Shown: piece after piece, positions 1-8,967 of the stretch
Numbering within the stretch: position 1 is the stretch's first letter
How the letters are laid out: every line of letters begins with the position of its first letter
From: Streptomyces sp. NBC_01591
GTDB taxonomy: Bacteria > Actinomycetota > Actinomycetes > Streptomycetales > Streptomycetaceae
Length of the DNA: 64,000 nt
Direction: 5' to 3'
Assembly (NCBI RefSeq): GCF_035918155.1
Contig: NZ_CP109327.1
Coordinates: forward strand, 5,828,001 to 5,892,000
Made by a program: the position numbers and the translations under genes
Notes under the pieces: generated by a model
Seen by the model: the letters and a program-made list of their open reading frames with translations, nothing else
Database searches by the model: none
What the model was told of the DNA's origin: nothing

Positions 1-7
1 CGGGCAT

Positions 8-54
8 CCGGTGGCCCGCACATCGTCGCCGTTCCGGTGGCCCGCACGTCGTCG
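8..54. repeat. imperfect 21-bp direct repeat at the window edge
   Basis: Positions 8-28 and 34-54 carry the same 21-base sequence with one mismatch, 26 bases apart. They lie just upstream of the AdnB-type gene. The partner gene adnA would be expected to the left, outside the window. All three frames here are short or open into the next gene, so this looks like intergenic sequence or the very end of the missing gene. No function is assigned. Confidence 0.4.
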
Positions 55-62
55 TCCATGCG

Positions 63-3000
63 TTGTCAGTGCGTCCGGTTAGCCTTTCTGGGGTGTCCTC
101 ACGTATCACCGATCCCGAGCAGCTCAAGGAGCTCCTCGGGATCCCGTTCACCCCGGAGCAGACGGCCTGCATCACCGCGCCGCCCGCCCCGCAGGTGATC
201 GTGGCCGGAGCCGGGTCCGGGAAGACCACGGTGATGGCGGCCCGCGTGGTGTGGCTGGTGGGCACCGGCCAGGTCGCCCCGGAGCAGGTCCTCGGGCTCA
301 CGTTCACCAACAAGGCGGCCGGTGAGCTCGCCGAGCGCGTCCGCAAGGCCCTGATCGCGGCCGGGGTCACCGATCCGGACGCCATCGACCCGGACAACCC
401 CCCGGGCGAGCCCAGCATCTCCACGTACCACGCGTTCGCCGGCCGGCTCCTCACCGAACACGGGCTGCGCATCGGACTCGAACCCACCACCCGCCTCCTC
501 GCCGACGCCACCCGCTACCAGCTCGCCGCCCGCGTACTGCGCGAGGCCCCCGGCCCCTACCCGGCCCTGACCAGGTCGTTCCCCACCCTCGTCAGCGACC
601 TGCTGGCCCTCGACGCCGAGCTCGCCGAACACCTCGTACGCCCCGAACAGCTCGCCGGGTACGACACGGAGCTGCTCCGTACGCTGGAGACCGCCAAGCT
701 CAGCAACGCCGAGCTGCGCAGGATCCCCGAGACCGCCGAGTCCCGCCGCGAGCTGCTCCAGCTGACCCGGCGCTACCGCGAGGTCAAGAAGAGCCGCGAC
801 CTCCTCGACTTCGGCGACCAGATCGCCCTCTCCGCCGAGCTGGCGCTCACCCGCCCCGAGGTCGGCACGATCCTGCGCGACGAATTCCGGGTCGTGCTGC
901 TCGACGAGTACCAGGACACCTCCGTCGCCCAGCGCCTGCTGCTCTCCGCCCTCTTCGGCAGCGGCCCCGAGGGAACGACCGGGCATGCCGTCACCGCCGT
1001 CGGCGACCCCTGCCAGGCGATCTACGGCTGGCGCGGCGCCTCCGTCGCCAACCTCGACGACTTCCCGCTCCACTTCCCGCACGCCGACGGCACCCCCGCC
1101 ACCCGCTACTCCCTCAGCGAGAACCGTCGCAGCGGCGGCCGACTCCTGCACCTCGCCAACGGCCTCGCCGCACCGCTGCGCGCCATGCACGAGGGCGTCG
1201 AGGCGCTGCGCCCCGCCCCCGGCGCCGAGCGCGACGGCATCGTCCGCTGCGCGCTGCTCCGTACCCACGCCGAGGAGATCGACTGGCTCGCCGACTCGAT
1301 CGCCCACCTGGTGCGGACCGGCAAGGCACCCGGCGAGATCGCCGTCCTGTGCCGCACCGCGGGGGACTTCCCGGAGATCCAGGCCGCGCTGGTGGCCCGC
1401 GACATCCCGGTCGAGGTCGTCGGCCTGTCCGGGCTGCTCCACCTTCCCGAGGTCGCCGACCTCGTCGCCGTCTGCGAGGTGCTCCAGGACCCGGGCGCCA
1501 ACGCCTCCCTGGTCAGGTTGCTCACCGGCCCCCGCTGGCGGATCGGCCCCCGCGACCTGGCCCTGCTCGGCCGCCGGGCCCGGCTCCTCGTCCACCGCGC
1601 CGCCCATGGCGACGACGAGGACTTCGACCCCGACCGCCGCCTCGCCGAGGCCGTCGAGGGCATCGACCCGGCCGAGGTGATCTCGCTCGCCGACGCGCTG
1701 GACACCTTCCTCGAATCGGGCGGCAAGGAGGACGACGGCCTTCCGTTCTCCACCGAGGCCCGCATCCGCTTCGCCCGCCTCGCCGCCGAGCTGCGCGACC
1801 TGCGCCGCTCGCTGGCCGACCCGTTGATGGACGTGCTGCACCGGGTCCTCGCCACCACCGGCCTGGAGGTTGAGCTCTCCGCGTCGCCGCAGGCCCTGGC
1901 CGCCCGCCGCCGCGAGACCCTCGCCAACTTCCTCGATGTCGCGGCCCGCTTCGCCGCCGTCGACGGCGAGGCCACCCTCCTCGCCTTCCTCGGCTTCCTG
2001 CGCACCGCCGTCCAGTACGAGAAGGGCCTGGACAACGCCCTGCCCGGCGGCGAGAACACCGTCAAGGTCCTCACCGCCCACAAGTCCAAGGGCCTGGAGT
2101 GGGACGTCGTCGCCGTGCCCGGCCTGGTCACCGGCCAGTTCCCCAGCGGCCAGTCCCGCGACGCCTGGACCGCCCAGTCCAAGGTCCTCCCGCACGCCCT
2201 GCGCGGGGACCGGGCGACCCTCCCCGATGTCCACTCCTGGGACGCCAAGGGGCTCAAGGCGTTCAAGGAGGAGATGAAGGAGCACCAGCACACCGAGGAG
2301 CTCCGCCTGGGCTACGTCACCTTCACCAGACCCCGCACCCTGCTGCTCGGCTCCGGCCACTGGTGGGGCCCGTCCCAGAAGAAGCCGCGCGGCCCGTCAG
2401 ACTTCCTGCACGCCTTGTACGAGCACTGCGCGGCCGGACACGGCGAGATCGAGGCCTGGGCCGACGAACCGGCCGAGGACGAGAAGAACCCGGCGCTCGA
2501 CCGGAAGGCCGCCGACCAGGCGTGGCCGCTTCCCCTCGACGACACCGCGCTGACCCGCCGCAGGGCCGCCGCGGACACGGTGATGGCGCACCTGGAGGCC
2601 CTGGCCACGGCAGGGGGCGTGCCGGATGCGTACGAGTCGCTGCCCGAGGCCCCGGAGCCGTACGCCGACGGGTACGACGCCCCTTACGACGCCCCGTTCC
2701 CGGACGACGAGGCGTACCCCGACGAGGCCCCGTTCCCCGACGAGGCCGACGACTGGAACGTGCTGGCGACGGAGCCCCCTCCGACCCCCGCCTCCACGCC
2801 GCACGTCCCCGCGGCCCGCACTCCCGAACCCCCCGGGGAGCGCCGCCTCACCCCCGAGGAAGCCCGCACCCTCGCCTCCTGGGACCGCGACCTCGACGCC
2901 CTCACCGGCGAACTGCGTCGCGCCCGCGCCACCGTGCGCGACGTCCTCGTACCCGCGTCGCTCTCCGCCACCCAGCTGCTGCGCCTGGCCGACGACCCCG

Positions 3001-3545
3001 ACGGCTTCGCCCAGGAGCTGGCCCGGCCCATGCCGCGGCCGCCGCAGCCGGCGGCCCGCCGGGGCACCCGCTTCCACGCCTGGGTGGAGTCCCGCTTCGA
3101 GGAGCTGCCGCTGCCCATGCTCGGGCCCGACGAGCTGCCCGGCGGAGACGGGAGCGACGCCGAGATCGCCGACGAGCGCGACCTCGCCGCACTCAAGGAG
3201 GCCTTCGAGCGCACCCCGTACGCCCGCCGCACCCCGTACCGCGTCGAGACGCCGTTCCAGATCACCCTGGCCGGCCGGGTCATCCGGGGCCGCATCGACG
3301 CGGTGTACCGCACCGGGGACACGTACGAGATCGTCGACTGGAAGACCACCCGCACCAACACCGCCGACCCCCTCCAGCTCGCGGTCTACCGACTGGCCTG
3401 GGCGGAACTGCACGATCTGCCGCTCACCGACGTCACCGCCACGTTCCTGTACGTGCGCAGCGGCGAGACCGTCCACCCCACCCGCCTCCCGGGCCGGGCG
3501 GAACTGGAACGGATCCTGCTGGACGAGCCACCGCCCACGGTGTAG
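63..3545 (+). CDS. adnB: AdnB-like ATP-dependent helicase-nuclease subunit
   Basis: This is a UvrD/Rep-type superfamily 1 helicase with a C-terminal RecB-like nuclease domain, the architecture of the mycobacterial AdnAB end-resection machine that processes double-strand breaks. The Walker A motif GAGSGKTT lies near residues 49-56, the Walker B motif DEYQDTS near 281, and the nuclease signature GRIDAVYR followed by EIVDWKTT near 1077-1096. At 1160 residues it is somewhat longer than mycobacterial AdnB (about 1100). The extra length includes an acidic, Tyr- and Pro-rich linker near residues 865-900. The first in-frame start is TTG at 63. GTG at 69 or 93 is also possible, and 93 would give a start just before the conserved helicase region. 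AdnA should be immediately upstream, outside the window. The AdnB rather than AdnA assignment rests on length and on position next to the nudC side of the cluster. Confidence 0.8.
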   Translation: MSVRPVSLSGVSSRITDPEQLKELLGIPFTPEQTACITAPPAPQVIVAGAGSGKTTVMAARVVWLVGTGQVAPEQVLGLTFTNKAAGELAERVRKALIAAGVTDPDAIDPDNPPGEPSISTYHAFAGRLLTEHGLRIGLEPTTRLLADATRYQLAARVLREAPGPYPALTRSFPTLVSDLLALDAELAEHLVRPEQLAGYDTELLRTLETAKLSNAELRRIPETAESRRELLQLTRRYREVKKSRDLLDFGDQIALSAELALTRPEVGTILRDEFRVVLLDEYQDTSVAQRLLLSALFGSGPEGTTGHAVTAVGDPCQAIYGWRGASVANLDDFPLHFPHADGTPATRYSLSENRRSGGRLLHLANGLAAPLRAMHEGVEALRPAPGAERDGIVRCALLRTHAEEIDWLADSIAHLVRTGKAPGEIAVLCRTAGDFPEIQAALVARDIPVEVVGLSGLLHLPEVADLVAVCEVLQDPGANASLVRLLTGPRWRIGPRDLALLGRRARLLVHRAAHGDDEDFDPDRRLAEAVEGIDPAEVISLADALDTFLESGGKEDDGLPFSTEARIRFARLAAELRDLRRSLADPLMDVLHRVLATTGLEVELSASPQALAARRRETLANFLDVAARFAAVDGEATLLAFLGFLRTAVQYEKGLDNALPGGENTVKVLTAHKSKGLEWDVVAVPGLVTGQFPSGQSRDAWTAQSKVLPHALRGDRATLPDVHSWDAKGLKAFKEEMKEHQHTEELRLGYVTFTRPRTLLLGSGHWWGPSQKKPRGPSDFLHALYEHCAAGHGEIEAWADEPAEDEKNPALDRKAADQAWPLPLDDTALTRRRAAADTVMAHLEALATAGGVPDAYESLPEAPEPYADGYDAPYDAPFPDDEAYPDEAPFPDEADDWNVLATEPPPTPASTPHVPAARTPEPPGERRLTPEEARTLASWDRDLDALTGELRRARATVRDVLVPASLSATQLLRLADDPDGFAQELARPMPRPPQPAARRGTRFHAWVESRFEELPLPMLGPDELPGGDGSDAEIADERDLAALKEAFERTPYARRTPYRVETPFQITLAGRVIRGRIDAVYRTGDTYEIVDWKTTRTNTADPLQLAVYRLAWAELHDLPLTDVTATFLYVRSGETVHPTRLPGRAELERILLDEPPPTV

Positions 3546-3632
3546 GGCCCGTACGGCGGATCAGGCCCGGACCCGCCCCCGGCCACCATGGGGCGGGAAG
3601 ACCCCGCCGGGCGAGGCACTAGGCTCAAGGCC

Positions 3633-5027
3633 ATGAGCGACACCCCGGACAGCGCCGTCCGTACGTACACCGAGCAGCACCGCACAGCCTTCCTGGACGA
3701 CCTCGCCGCCTGGCTGCGCATCCCGTCCGTTTCCGCTCAGCCGGAGCACGACGGGGACGTACGACGCAGCGCCGAGTGGCTGTCCGCCAAGCTCGAGGAG
3801 ACCGGCTTCCCGGTCACCGAGATCTGGGAGACGCCCGGAGCCCCCGCGGTCTTCGCCCACTGGCCGTCCGACGACCCGGACGCCCCGACCGTCCTCGTCT
3901 ACGGGCACCACGACGTACAGCCCGCCGCCCGCGAGGACGGCTGGGACACCGACCCGTTCGAGCCGGTGATCCGCGACGGCCGCATGTACGGCAGGGGCGC
4001 CGCCGACGACAAGGGGCAGGTGTTCTTCCACACCCTCGGCGTCCGGGCGCACCTCGCGACCACCGGCCGCACTGCCCCCGCCGTCAACCTCAAGCTCCTG
4101 ATCGAGGGTGAGGAGGAGTCCGGCTCGCCGAACTTCCGCGCTCTGGTCGAGGAGCGGGCCGCCCGGCTCGCCGCCGACGCGGTGATCGTCTCCGACACCG
4201 GCATGTGGGACGAGACGACCCCCACGGTCTGCACCGGCATGCGCGGCCTCGCCGAGTGCGAGATCGAGCTGTACGGCCCCGAGCAGGACATCCACTCCGG
4301 TTCGTTCGGCGGCGCGGTCCCCAACCCGGCGACCGCCGTCGCCCGGCTCGTCGCCGCACTGCACGACGCGGACGGCCGGGTCGCGATCCCCGGTTTCTAC
4401 GACGGTGTGGCCGAACTCACCGACACCGAGCGCGCGCTCTTCGCCGAGCTGCCCTTCGACGAGGCCACCTGGCTGCGCACCGCCAGGTCCCGCGCGGCAT
4501 CGGGCGAGGCCGGCTACTCCACGCTCGAACGCATCTGGGCCCGCCCCACCGCGGAGGTCAACGGCATCGGCGGCGGCTACCAGGGCGCCGGAAGCAAGAC
4601 GATCATCCCGTCCTCCGCCCTGGTGAAGATCAGCTTCCGGCTGGTCGCGGGCCAGGACCCCGACCGCATCCAGCAGGTGGTCCGGGCCTGGGCCGAGGCG
4701 CAGGTCCCGGCCGGTGTCCGGCACCGGATCACCTTCGCTCCGGCCACCCGCCCCTGCCTGACCCCGCTGGACCACCCCGCCCTGCAGGCCGTGGCCCGCG
4801 CCATGGGACGGGCCTTCGGCCAGAAGATCCTCTTCACCCGCGAAGGGGGCTCGGGACCCGCCGCCGACCTCCAGGACGCGCTCGGCGTACCCGTTCTCTT
4901 CCTGGGCATCTCCGTACCGTCCGACGGCTGGCACGCCCCCAACGAGAAGGTCGAGCTCGACCTTCTGCTCAAGGGCGTGGAGACAACAGCGCACCTGTGG
5001 GGCGAACTGGCCGCCGCACTTCGCTGA
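3633..5027 (+). CDS. M20 family metallo-dipeptidase
   Basis: This cytosolic zinc peptidase of the M20 family is most like the non-specific dipeptidases of the CNDP/DapE type, which hydrolyse short peptides. The metal-binding YGHHDVQPA motif lies near residue 92, the bridging Asp follows in GRGAADDKG, and the catalytic glutamates follow in EGEEESGS. A dimerisation insert follows, as in the family. The chosen ATG at 3633 gives 464 residues and begins MSDTPDSAV. An in-frame ATG at 3588 would add 15 residues of poor conservation. It follows the helicase gene by 87 bases and precedes nudC by 44 bases on the same strand, so co-transcription is possible. The exact substrate cannot be read from the sequence. 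Confidence 0.85.
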   Translation: MSDTPDSAVRTYTEQHRTAFLDDLAAWLRIPSVSAQPEHDGDVRRSAEWLSAKLEETGFPVTEIWETPGAPAVFAHWPSDDPDAPTVLVYGHHDVQPAAREDGWDTDPFEPVIRDGRMYGRGAADDKGQVFFHTLGVRAHLATTGRTAPAVNLKLLIEGEEESGSPNFRALVEERAARLAADAVIVSDTGMWDETTPTVCTGMRGLAECEIELYGPEQDIHSGSFGGAVPNPATAVARLVAALHDADGRVAIPGFYDGVAELTDTERALFAELPFDEATWLRTARSRAASGEAGYSTLERIWARPTAEVNGIGGGYQGAGSKTIIPSSALVKISFRLVAGQDPDRIQQVVRAWAEAQVPAGVRHRITFAPATRPCLTPLDHPALQAVARAMGRAFGQKILFTREGGSGPAADLQDALGVPVLFLGISVPSDGWHAPNEKVELDLLLKGVETTAHLWGELAAALR

Positions 5028-5071
5028 ATCCTCTGAACACCCGAACCATCCCGGGGGAGTAGGAAGCACCT

Positions 5072-6019
5072 GTGAGCACCTTCGACAACGCCACCGCAGA
5101 CCGGCCCATCGGTCTCACCGCGCCCAGCGGCATCGACCGCGCGGCGCACCACCGCCTCGACGAGGCATGGCTGTCCGCCGCGTGGAGCCACCCGACCACC
5201 CGCGTGTTCGTCGTCTCCGGCGGCCAGGTGCTGATCGACGACACCGCCGACGGCGGTACGGAGATCGTCATGACCCCGGCCTTCGAGGCCCCGGTCACCG
5301 AGACCCACCGCTACTTCCTCGGCACCGACGAGGACGGCGTGAGCTACTTCGCGCTCCAGAAGGACTCCCTGCCCGGCCGCATGGACCAGCCGGCCCGTCC
5401 GGCCGGCCTGCGCGAGGCCGGTCTGCTGCTCGGCCCGCGCGACGCGGGCCTGATGGTGCACGCGGTGGCCCTGGAGAACTGGCAGCGCCTGCACCGCTTC
5501 TGCTCCCGCTGCGGCGAGCGCACGGTCATCGCGGCGGCCGGCCACATCCGCCGCTGCCCGGCCTGCGGAGCCGAGCACTACCCGCGTACCGACCCCGCGG
5601 TGATCATGCTCGTGACGGACGATCAGGACCGCGCCCTGCTGGGCCGCCAGGTGCACTGGCCCGAGGGCCGCTTCTCGACGCTCGCGGGCTTCGTCGAGCC
5701 GGGGGAGTCGATCGAGCAGTCCGTGGCGCGCGAGGTGTTCGAGGAGGCGGGGGTCACGGTCGGTGAGGTGGAGTACATCGCCAGCCAGCCCTGGCCGTTC
5801 CCGTCGAGTCTGATGCTCGGTTTCATGGCACGGGCCACCTCGGCCGAGATCAATGTGGACGGCGAGGAGATCGAGGAGGCCCGCTGGTTCTCCCGCGAGG
5901 ACCTGAAGGCCGCCTTCGAATCGGGCGAGATCCTGCCCCCGTTCGGCATCTCGATCGCGGCCCGCCTGATCGAGCTCTGGTACGGCAAGCCGCTGCCGAA
6001 GCCGGGCAGCGTCGGCTGA
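5072..6019 (+). CDS. nudC: NAD(+) diphosphatase / NADH pyrophosphatase NudC
   Basis: NudC hydrolyses NAD(H) to NMN(H) and AMP and can remove NAD caps from RNA. The protein has an N-terminal barrel-like domain, a four-cysteine zinc ribbon (CSRCGER near 144 and CPACGAEHYPRTDPAVI near 162), and a complete Nudix box beginning GFVEPGESIEQ near 205 and ending REVFEEAGV. The start is GTG at 5072, preceded by GGGGGAGTAGG. Length is 315 residues, normal for the family. It sits next to mycoredoxin and uvrD2, as nudC does in mycobacteria. A strong shared hairpin follows the stop codon. Confidence 0.93.
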   Translation: MSTFDNATADRPIGLTAPSGIDRAAHHRLDEAWLSAAWSHPTTRVFVVSGGQVLIDDTADGGTEIVMTPAFEAPVTETHRYFLGTDEDGVSYFALQKDSLPGRMDQPARPAGLREAGLLLGPRDAGLMVHAVALENWQRLHRFCSRCGERTVIAAAGHIRRCPACGAEHYPRTDPAVIMLVTDDQDRALLGRQVHWPEGRFSTLAGFVEPGESIEQSVAREVFEEAGVTVGEVEYIASQPWPFPSSLMLGFMARATSAEINVDGEEIEEARWFSREDLKAAFESGEILPPFGISIAARLIELWYGKPLPKPGSVG

Positions 6020-6030
6020 CCCCGGACCCG

Positions 6031-6077
6031 TACGGGAACGCCCCCTCCGGTCGAACACCGGAGGGGGCGTTCCCGTA
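6031..6077. terminator. bidirectional terminator between nudC and mycoredoxin
   Basis: A perfect 20-bp stem (6031-6050 with 6058-6077) encloses a 7-base loop. It lies 12 bases after the nudC stop and 18 bases after the mycoredoxin stop on the other strand. It therefore fits a rho-independent terminator used from both sides. No long T-run is present, which is common in Streptomyces. Confidence 0.8.
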
Positions 6078-6094
6078 CTGCGGGAGCGGCGGGA

Positions 6095-6349
6095 TCAGAC
6101 GGCGAGCGCCTGCTTCACCTGCGCCAGGGACGGGTTGGTCATGACGGCCTCGGTACCCGTGGAGCCGACCACCAGGACGGTGGGAACGGTCTGGTTGCCC
6201 CCGTTGGCCTTCTCGACGAAGGCCGCGGACTGCGGGTCCTGCTCGATGTTGATCTCGTTGTACGTGATGCCCTCGCGGTCCATCTGGCTCTTCAGCCGAC
6301 GGCAGTAGCCGCACCACGTGGTGCTGTACATCGTCACAGTGCCCGCCAT
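6095..6349 (-). CDS. mrx1: mycoredoxin (glutaredoxin-like thiol oxidoreductase)
   Basis: This 84-residue thioredoxin-fold protein carries the TTWCGYCRRLK active site (Cys13 and Cys16) and the cis-proline TVPTVLV motif. The CGYC form and the position between nudC and uvrD2 match actinobacterial mycoredoxin 1, which reduces mycothiol mixed disulfides using mycothiol and mycothiol disulfide reductase. The ATG at 6349 gives the family length. An upstream in-frame GTG would add an acidic, Thr-rich extension of about 25 residues that is not typical of the family. An exact SigR-type promoter lies about 100 bases upstream on the same strand, which fits a role in disulfide stress. It is transcribed away from uvrD2. 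Confidence 0.9.
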   Translation of the reverse strand: MAGTVTMYSTTWCGYCRRLKSQMDREGITYNEINIEQDPQSAAFVEKANGGNQTVPTVLVVGSTGTEAVMTNPSLAQVKQALAV

Positions 6350-6453
6350 GTCTTCGCGCTCCTTGGTCTCGTCAGTCTTCTCAGACTCGTCTGTCGCATC
6401 CGTCTCATCCGTCACGCGGAGAAGCTGGACCGTGCGTCGCCGCACGGAAAGGG

Positions 6454-6480
6454 AACGTACGCGAGGCAACCACCATTCCC
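6454..6480 (-). promoter_or_regulatory. SigR-type promoter of the mycoredoxin gene
   Basis: Read on the minus strand the sequence is GGGAAT (6480-6475), exactly 18 bases, then GTT (6456-6454). This matches the GGGAAT-N18-GTT consensus of the thiol-stress sigma factor SigR, whose gene lies at about 42 kb in this window. Transcription would begin near 6447 and leave a leader of about 100 bases before the mycoredoxin ATG. The match is exact, and the target gene is functionally coherent. Confidence 0.75.
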
Positions 6481-6564
6481 GCCGCCACCCCGCGCCGACC
6501 GGGACACGCTCCCCAGCATCAGCCGGGCCGCCACCCCGCATTAGTACGACAGATGCGGCCCCCC

Positions 6565-6573
6565 TGTGGACAA
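6565..6573 (-). other. perfect Streptomyces-type DnaA box upstream of uvrD2
   Basis: TGTGGACAA on the plus strand is the reverse complement of TTGTCCACA, the preferred Streptomyces DnaA box. It lies 40 bases upstream of the uvrD2 start, in the divergent mycoredoxin-uvrD2 interval. It is a single box, so it is not an origin. It could be a DnaA regulatory site or a chance match. Confidence 0.35.
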
Positions 6574-6612
6574 CCTCCGCGTCCGCCTCTCCCGACCTGG
6601 CAGCATGGCGGG

Positions 6613-8802
6613 GTGACAGCAGCAACGCATTCCTCCCTTTTCCCGCAGGTCCCCGAGTCGGCCGACGCCGTGCTCGACGGCCTGGACCCCGAGCAGCGCG
6701 AGGTCGCCACGGCCCTGCACGGCCCGGTGTGTGTGCTGGCCGGAGCCGGTACGGGCAAGACGCGCGCGATTACCCATCGCATCGCGTACGGGGTGCGCGC
6801 CGGGATACTTCAGCCGACGAGTGTGCTTGCCGTCACGTTCACCAACCGGGCCGCCGGTGAGATGCGCGGACGGCTGCGCCAGCTCGGTGCGGGAGGGGTC
6901 CAGGCACGGACGTTCCACTCCGCCGCCCTGCGCCAGCTCCAGTACTTCTGGCCCAAAGCGGTCGGTGGCGACCTGCCCCGGCTGCTGGAGCGCAAGGTCC
7001 AGCTGGTCGCCGAGGCCGCGGCCCGCTGCCGCATCCGGCTCGACCGCAACGAGCTGCGGGACGTCACCAGCGAGATCGAGTGGTCCAAGGTCACCCAGAC
7101 CGTGCCCGCCGACTACCCGGCCGTGGTCGCGAAGACCCAGCGCGACGCCCCGCGCGATCCGGCCGAGATCTCCCAGATCTACGCGACGTACGAGGAGCTG
7201 AAGCGCGACCGCTCGGTGATCGACTTCGAGGACGTGCTGCTTCTCACCGTCGCCATCCTCCAGGACCGCCACGACATCGCCGACCACGTCCGCCGCCAGT
7301 ACCAGCACTTCGTCGTCGACGAGTACCAGGACGTCAGCCCGCTCCAGCAGCGGCTGCTCGACCTCTGGCTCGGCGACCGGGACACCCTGTGCGTCGTCGG
7401 CGACGCCAGCCAGACGATCTACTCCTTCACCGGAGCCACCCCCGACCACCTGCTGAACTTCCGCACCCGCCATCCCAACGCGACCGTGGTCAAGCTCGTC
7501 CGGGACTACCGCTCCACGCCACAGGTCGTCCATCTGGCCAACGGACTGCTCGGCCAGGCCCGCGGCCGCGCCGCGGAGCACCGGCTCGAACTGGTCTCGC
7601 AGCGCGAGCCCGGCCCCGAGCCCGCCTACACGGAGTACGCGGACGAGCCCTCGGAGGCCGAGGGCACCGCCCGCCGGATCCGCGATCTGATCGCCGCGGG
7701 AGTCCCGGCCGGCGAGATCGCCGTGCTCTACCGGGTCAACTCCCAGTCCGAGGTCTACGAGCAGGCCCTGGCGGACGCGGGCGTGCCGTACCAGCTGCGC
7801 GGCGCGGAGCGCTTCTTCGAACGGGCGGAGGTGCGGGAGGCGGGCGTCGCCCTGCGCGGCGCCGCCCGTGCCGGAGGCAACGACTCCCTGCTCGACGACG
7901 CGGAAGGACTGCCCGCGGAAGTGCGCGCGGTGCTCTCCACCAAGGGATGGACCACGGAGCCCCCTGCGGGTTCAGGGGCGGTGCGCGACCGCTGGGAATC
8001 CCTGGCAGCTCTCGTCCGGCTTGCCGAGGACTTCGAACGGGCCAGGCCGGGCGCGACCCTCTCCGACCTGGTGGCGGAGCTCGACGAGCGAGCCGCCGCC
8101 CAGCACGCACCCACGGTCCAGGGAGTCACCCTCGCCTCGCTCCACTCGGCGAAGGGCCTGGAGTGGGACGCCGTGTTCCTGGTCGGCCTGACCGAGGGCA
8201 TGATGCCGATCACCTACGCCAAGACCGACGAGCAGATCGAGGAGGAGCGCCGGCTGCTGTACGTCGGCGTCACCCGTGCCCGCCTCCACCTCTCGCTGTC
8301 GTGGTCGCTCTCCCGCTCGCCCGGCGGCCGCGCCGGACGACGCCCGAGCCGCTTCCTCAACGGCCTGCGCCCGGGCTCGGTGCCTCTCGGCACGCGCGGC
8401 GCGGCCGGCGGCGGGATCGAACGAGGCCCGGGACCGGTCGCCAAGCGCAGCCGTCGCGGCCCTGCCCGGTGCCGGGTCTGCGGCAAGACCCTCACCGACG
8501 CCGGCGAGATGAAGCTGATGCGCTGCGAGGACTGCCCCTCCGACATGGACGAGGCGCTGTACGAGAGGCTTCGCGACTGGCGGGCGGTCAGGGCGAAGGA
8601 GATCGGTCAGCCCGCGTACTGCGTGTTCACCGACAAGACACTGATGGCGATCGCCGAGGCCGTACCGGGCAGCGAGGGCGAACTGGCGGTGATCTCCGGG
8701 GTCGGCGCGCGGAAGCTGGGCCGGTTCGGAACCGCTGTCCTGGCCATTTGTACAGGTGAGACGGTAGAAGAGGTGCTCGGGAAGGCGGCTGACGAGGTGT
8801 GA
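6613..8802 (+). CDS. uvrD2: UvrD2-type ATP-dependent DNA helicase
   Basis: This is an SF1A 3'-5' DNA helicase of the actinobacterial UvrD2 subfamily, acting in DNA repair. Walker A (GAGTGKT) is near residue 43 and Walker B (DEYQDVS) near 236. Motif VI lies in ERRLLYVGVTRAR. The C-terminus carries the subfamily hallmark: a four-cysteine module (CRVCGK then CEDC, near 620-640) followed by an HRDC domain (about 653-716). The GTG at 6613 is chosen because upstream codons lack conservation. It gives 729 residues. The gene is divergent from mycoredoxin and upstream of whiB7, the same order as in M. tuberculosis. Confidence 0.92.
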   Translation: MTAATHSSLFPQVPESADAVLDGLDPEQREVATALHGPVCVLAGAGTGKTRAITHRIAYGVRAGILQPTSVLAVTFTNRAAGEMRGRLRQLGAGGVQARTFHSAALRQLQYFWPKAVGGDLPRLLERKVQLVAEAAARCRIRLDRNELRDVTSEIEWSKVTQTVPADYPAVVAKTQRDAPRDPAEISQIYATYEELKRDRSVIDFEDVLLLTVAILQDRHDIADHVRRQYQHFVVDEYQDVSPLQQRLLDLWLGDRDTLCVVGDASQTIYSFTGATPDHLLNFRTRHPNATVVKLVRDYRSTPQVVHLANGLLGQARGRAAEHRLELVSQREPGPEPAYTEYADEPSEAEGTARRIRDLIAAGVPAGEIAVLYRVNSQSEVYEQALADAGVPYQLRGAERFFERAEVREAGVALRGAARAGGNDSLLDDAEGLPAEVRAVLSTKGWTTEPPAGSGAVRDRWESLAALVRLAEDFERARPGATLSDLVAELDERAAAQHAPTVQGVTLASLHSAKGLEWDAVFLVGLTEGMMPITYAKTDEQIEEERRLLYVGVTRARLHLSLSWSLSRSPGGRAGRRPSRFLNGLRPGSVPLGTRGAAGGGIERGPGPVAKRSRRGPARCRVCGKTLTDAGEMKLMRCEDCPSDMDEALYERLRDWRAVRAKEIGQPAYCVFTDKTLMAIAEAVPGSEGELAVISGVGARKLGRFGTAVLAICTGETVEEVLGKAADEV

Positions 8803-8967
8803 GAAAAACTCGTCGAAAAAATAGTTTGCGCCTGCCCCAGTCATCACCATAGGTTCTTAACCACGGGAACAGCGACTTCTCTGAAGCCCTGGTCCTGTGC
8901 TGTACTTATCCGAATACGTAGGATCGGCCCGCCGGTCCGCCCGAGACGCCGAGAGGAGGCGATTGAA

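Noticed and set aside
99..2360. 753-codon ORF on the minus strand
   Set aside because: It is antisense to the AdnB-like gene with no recognisable protein features.
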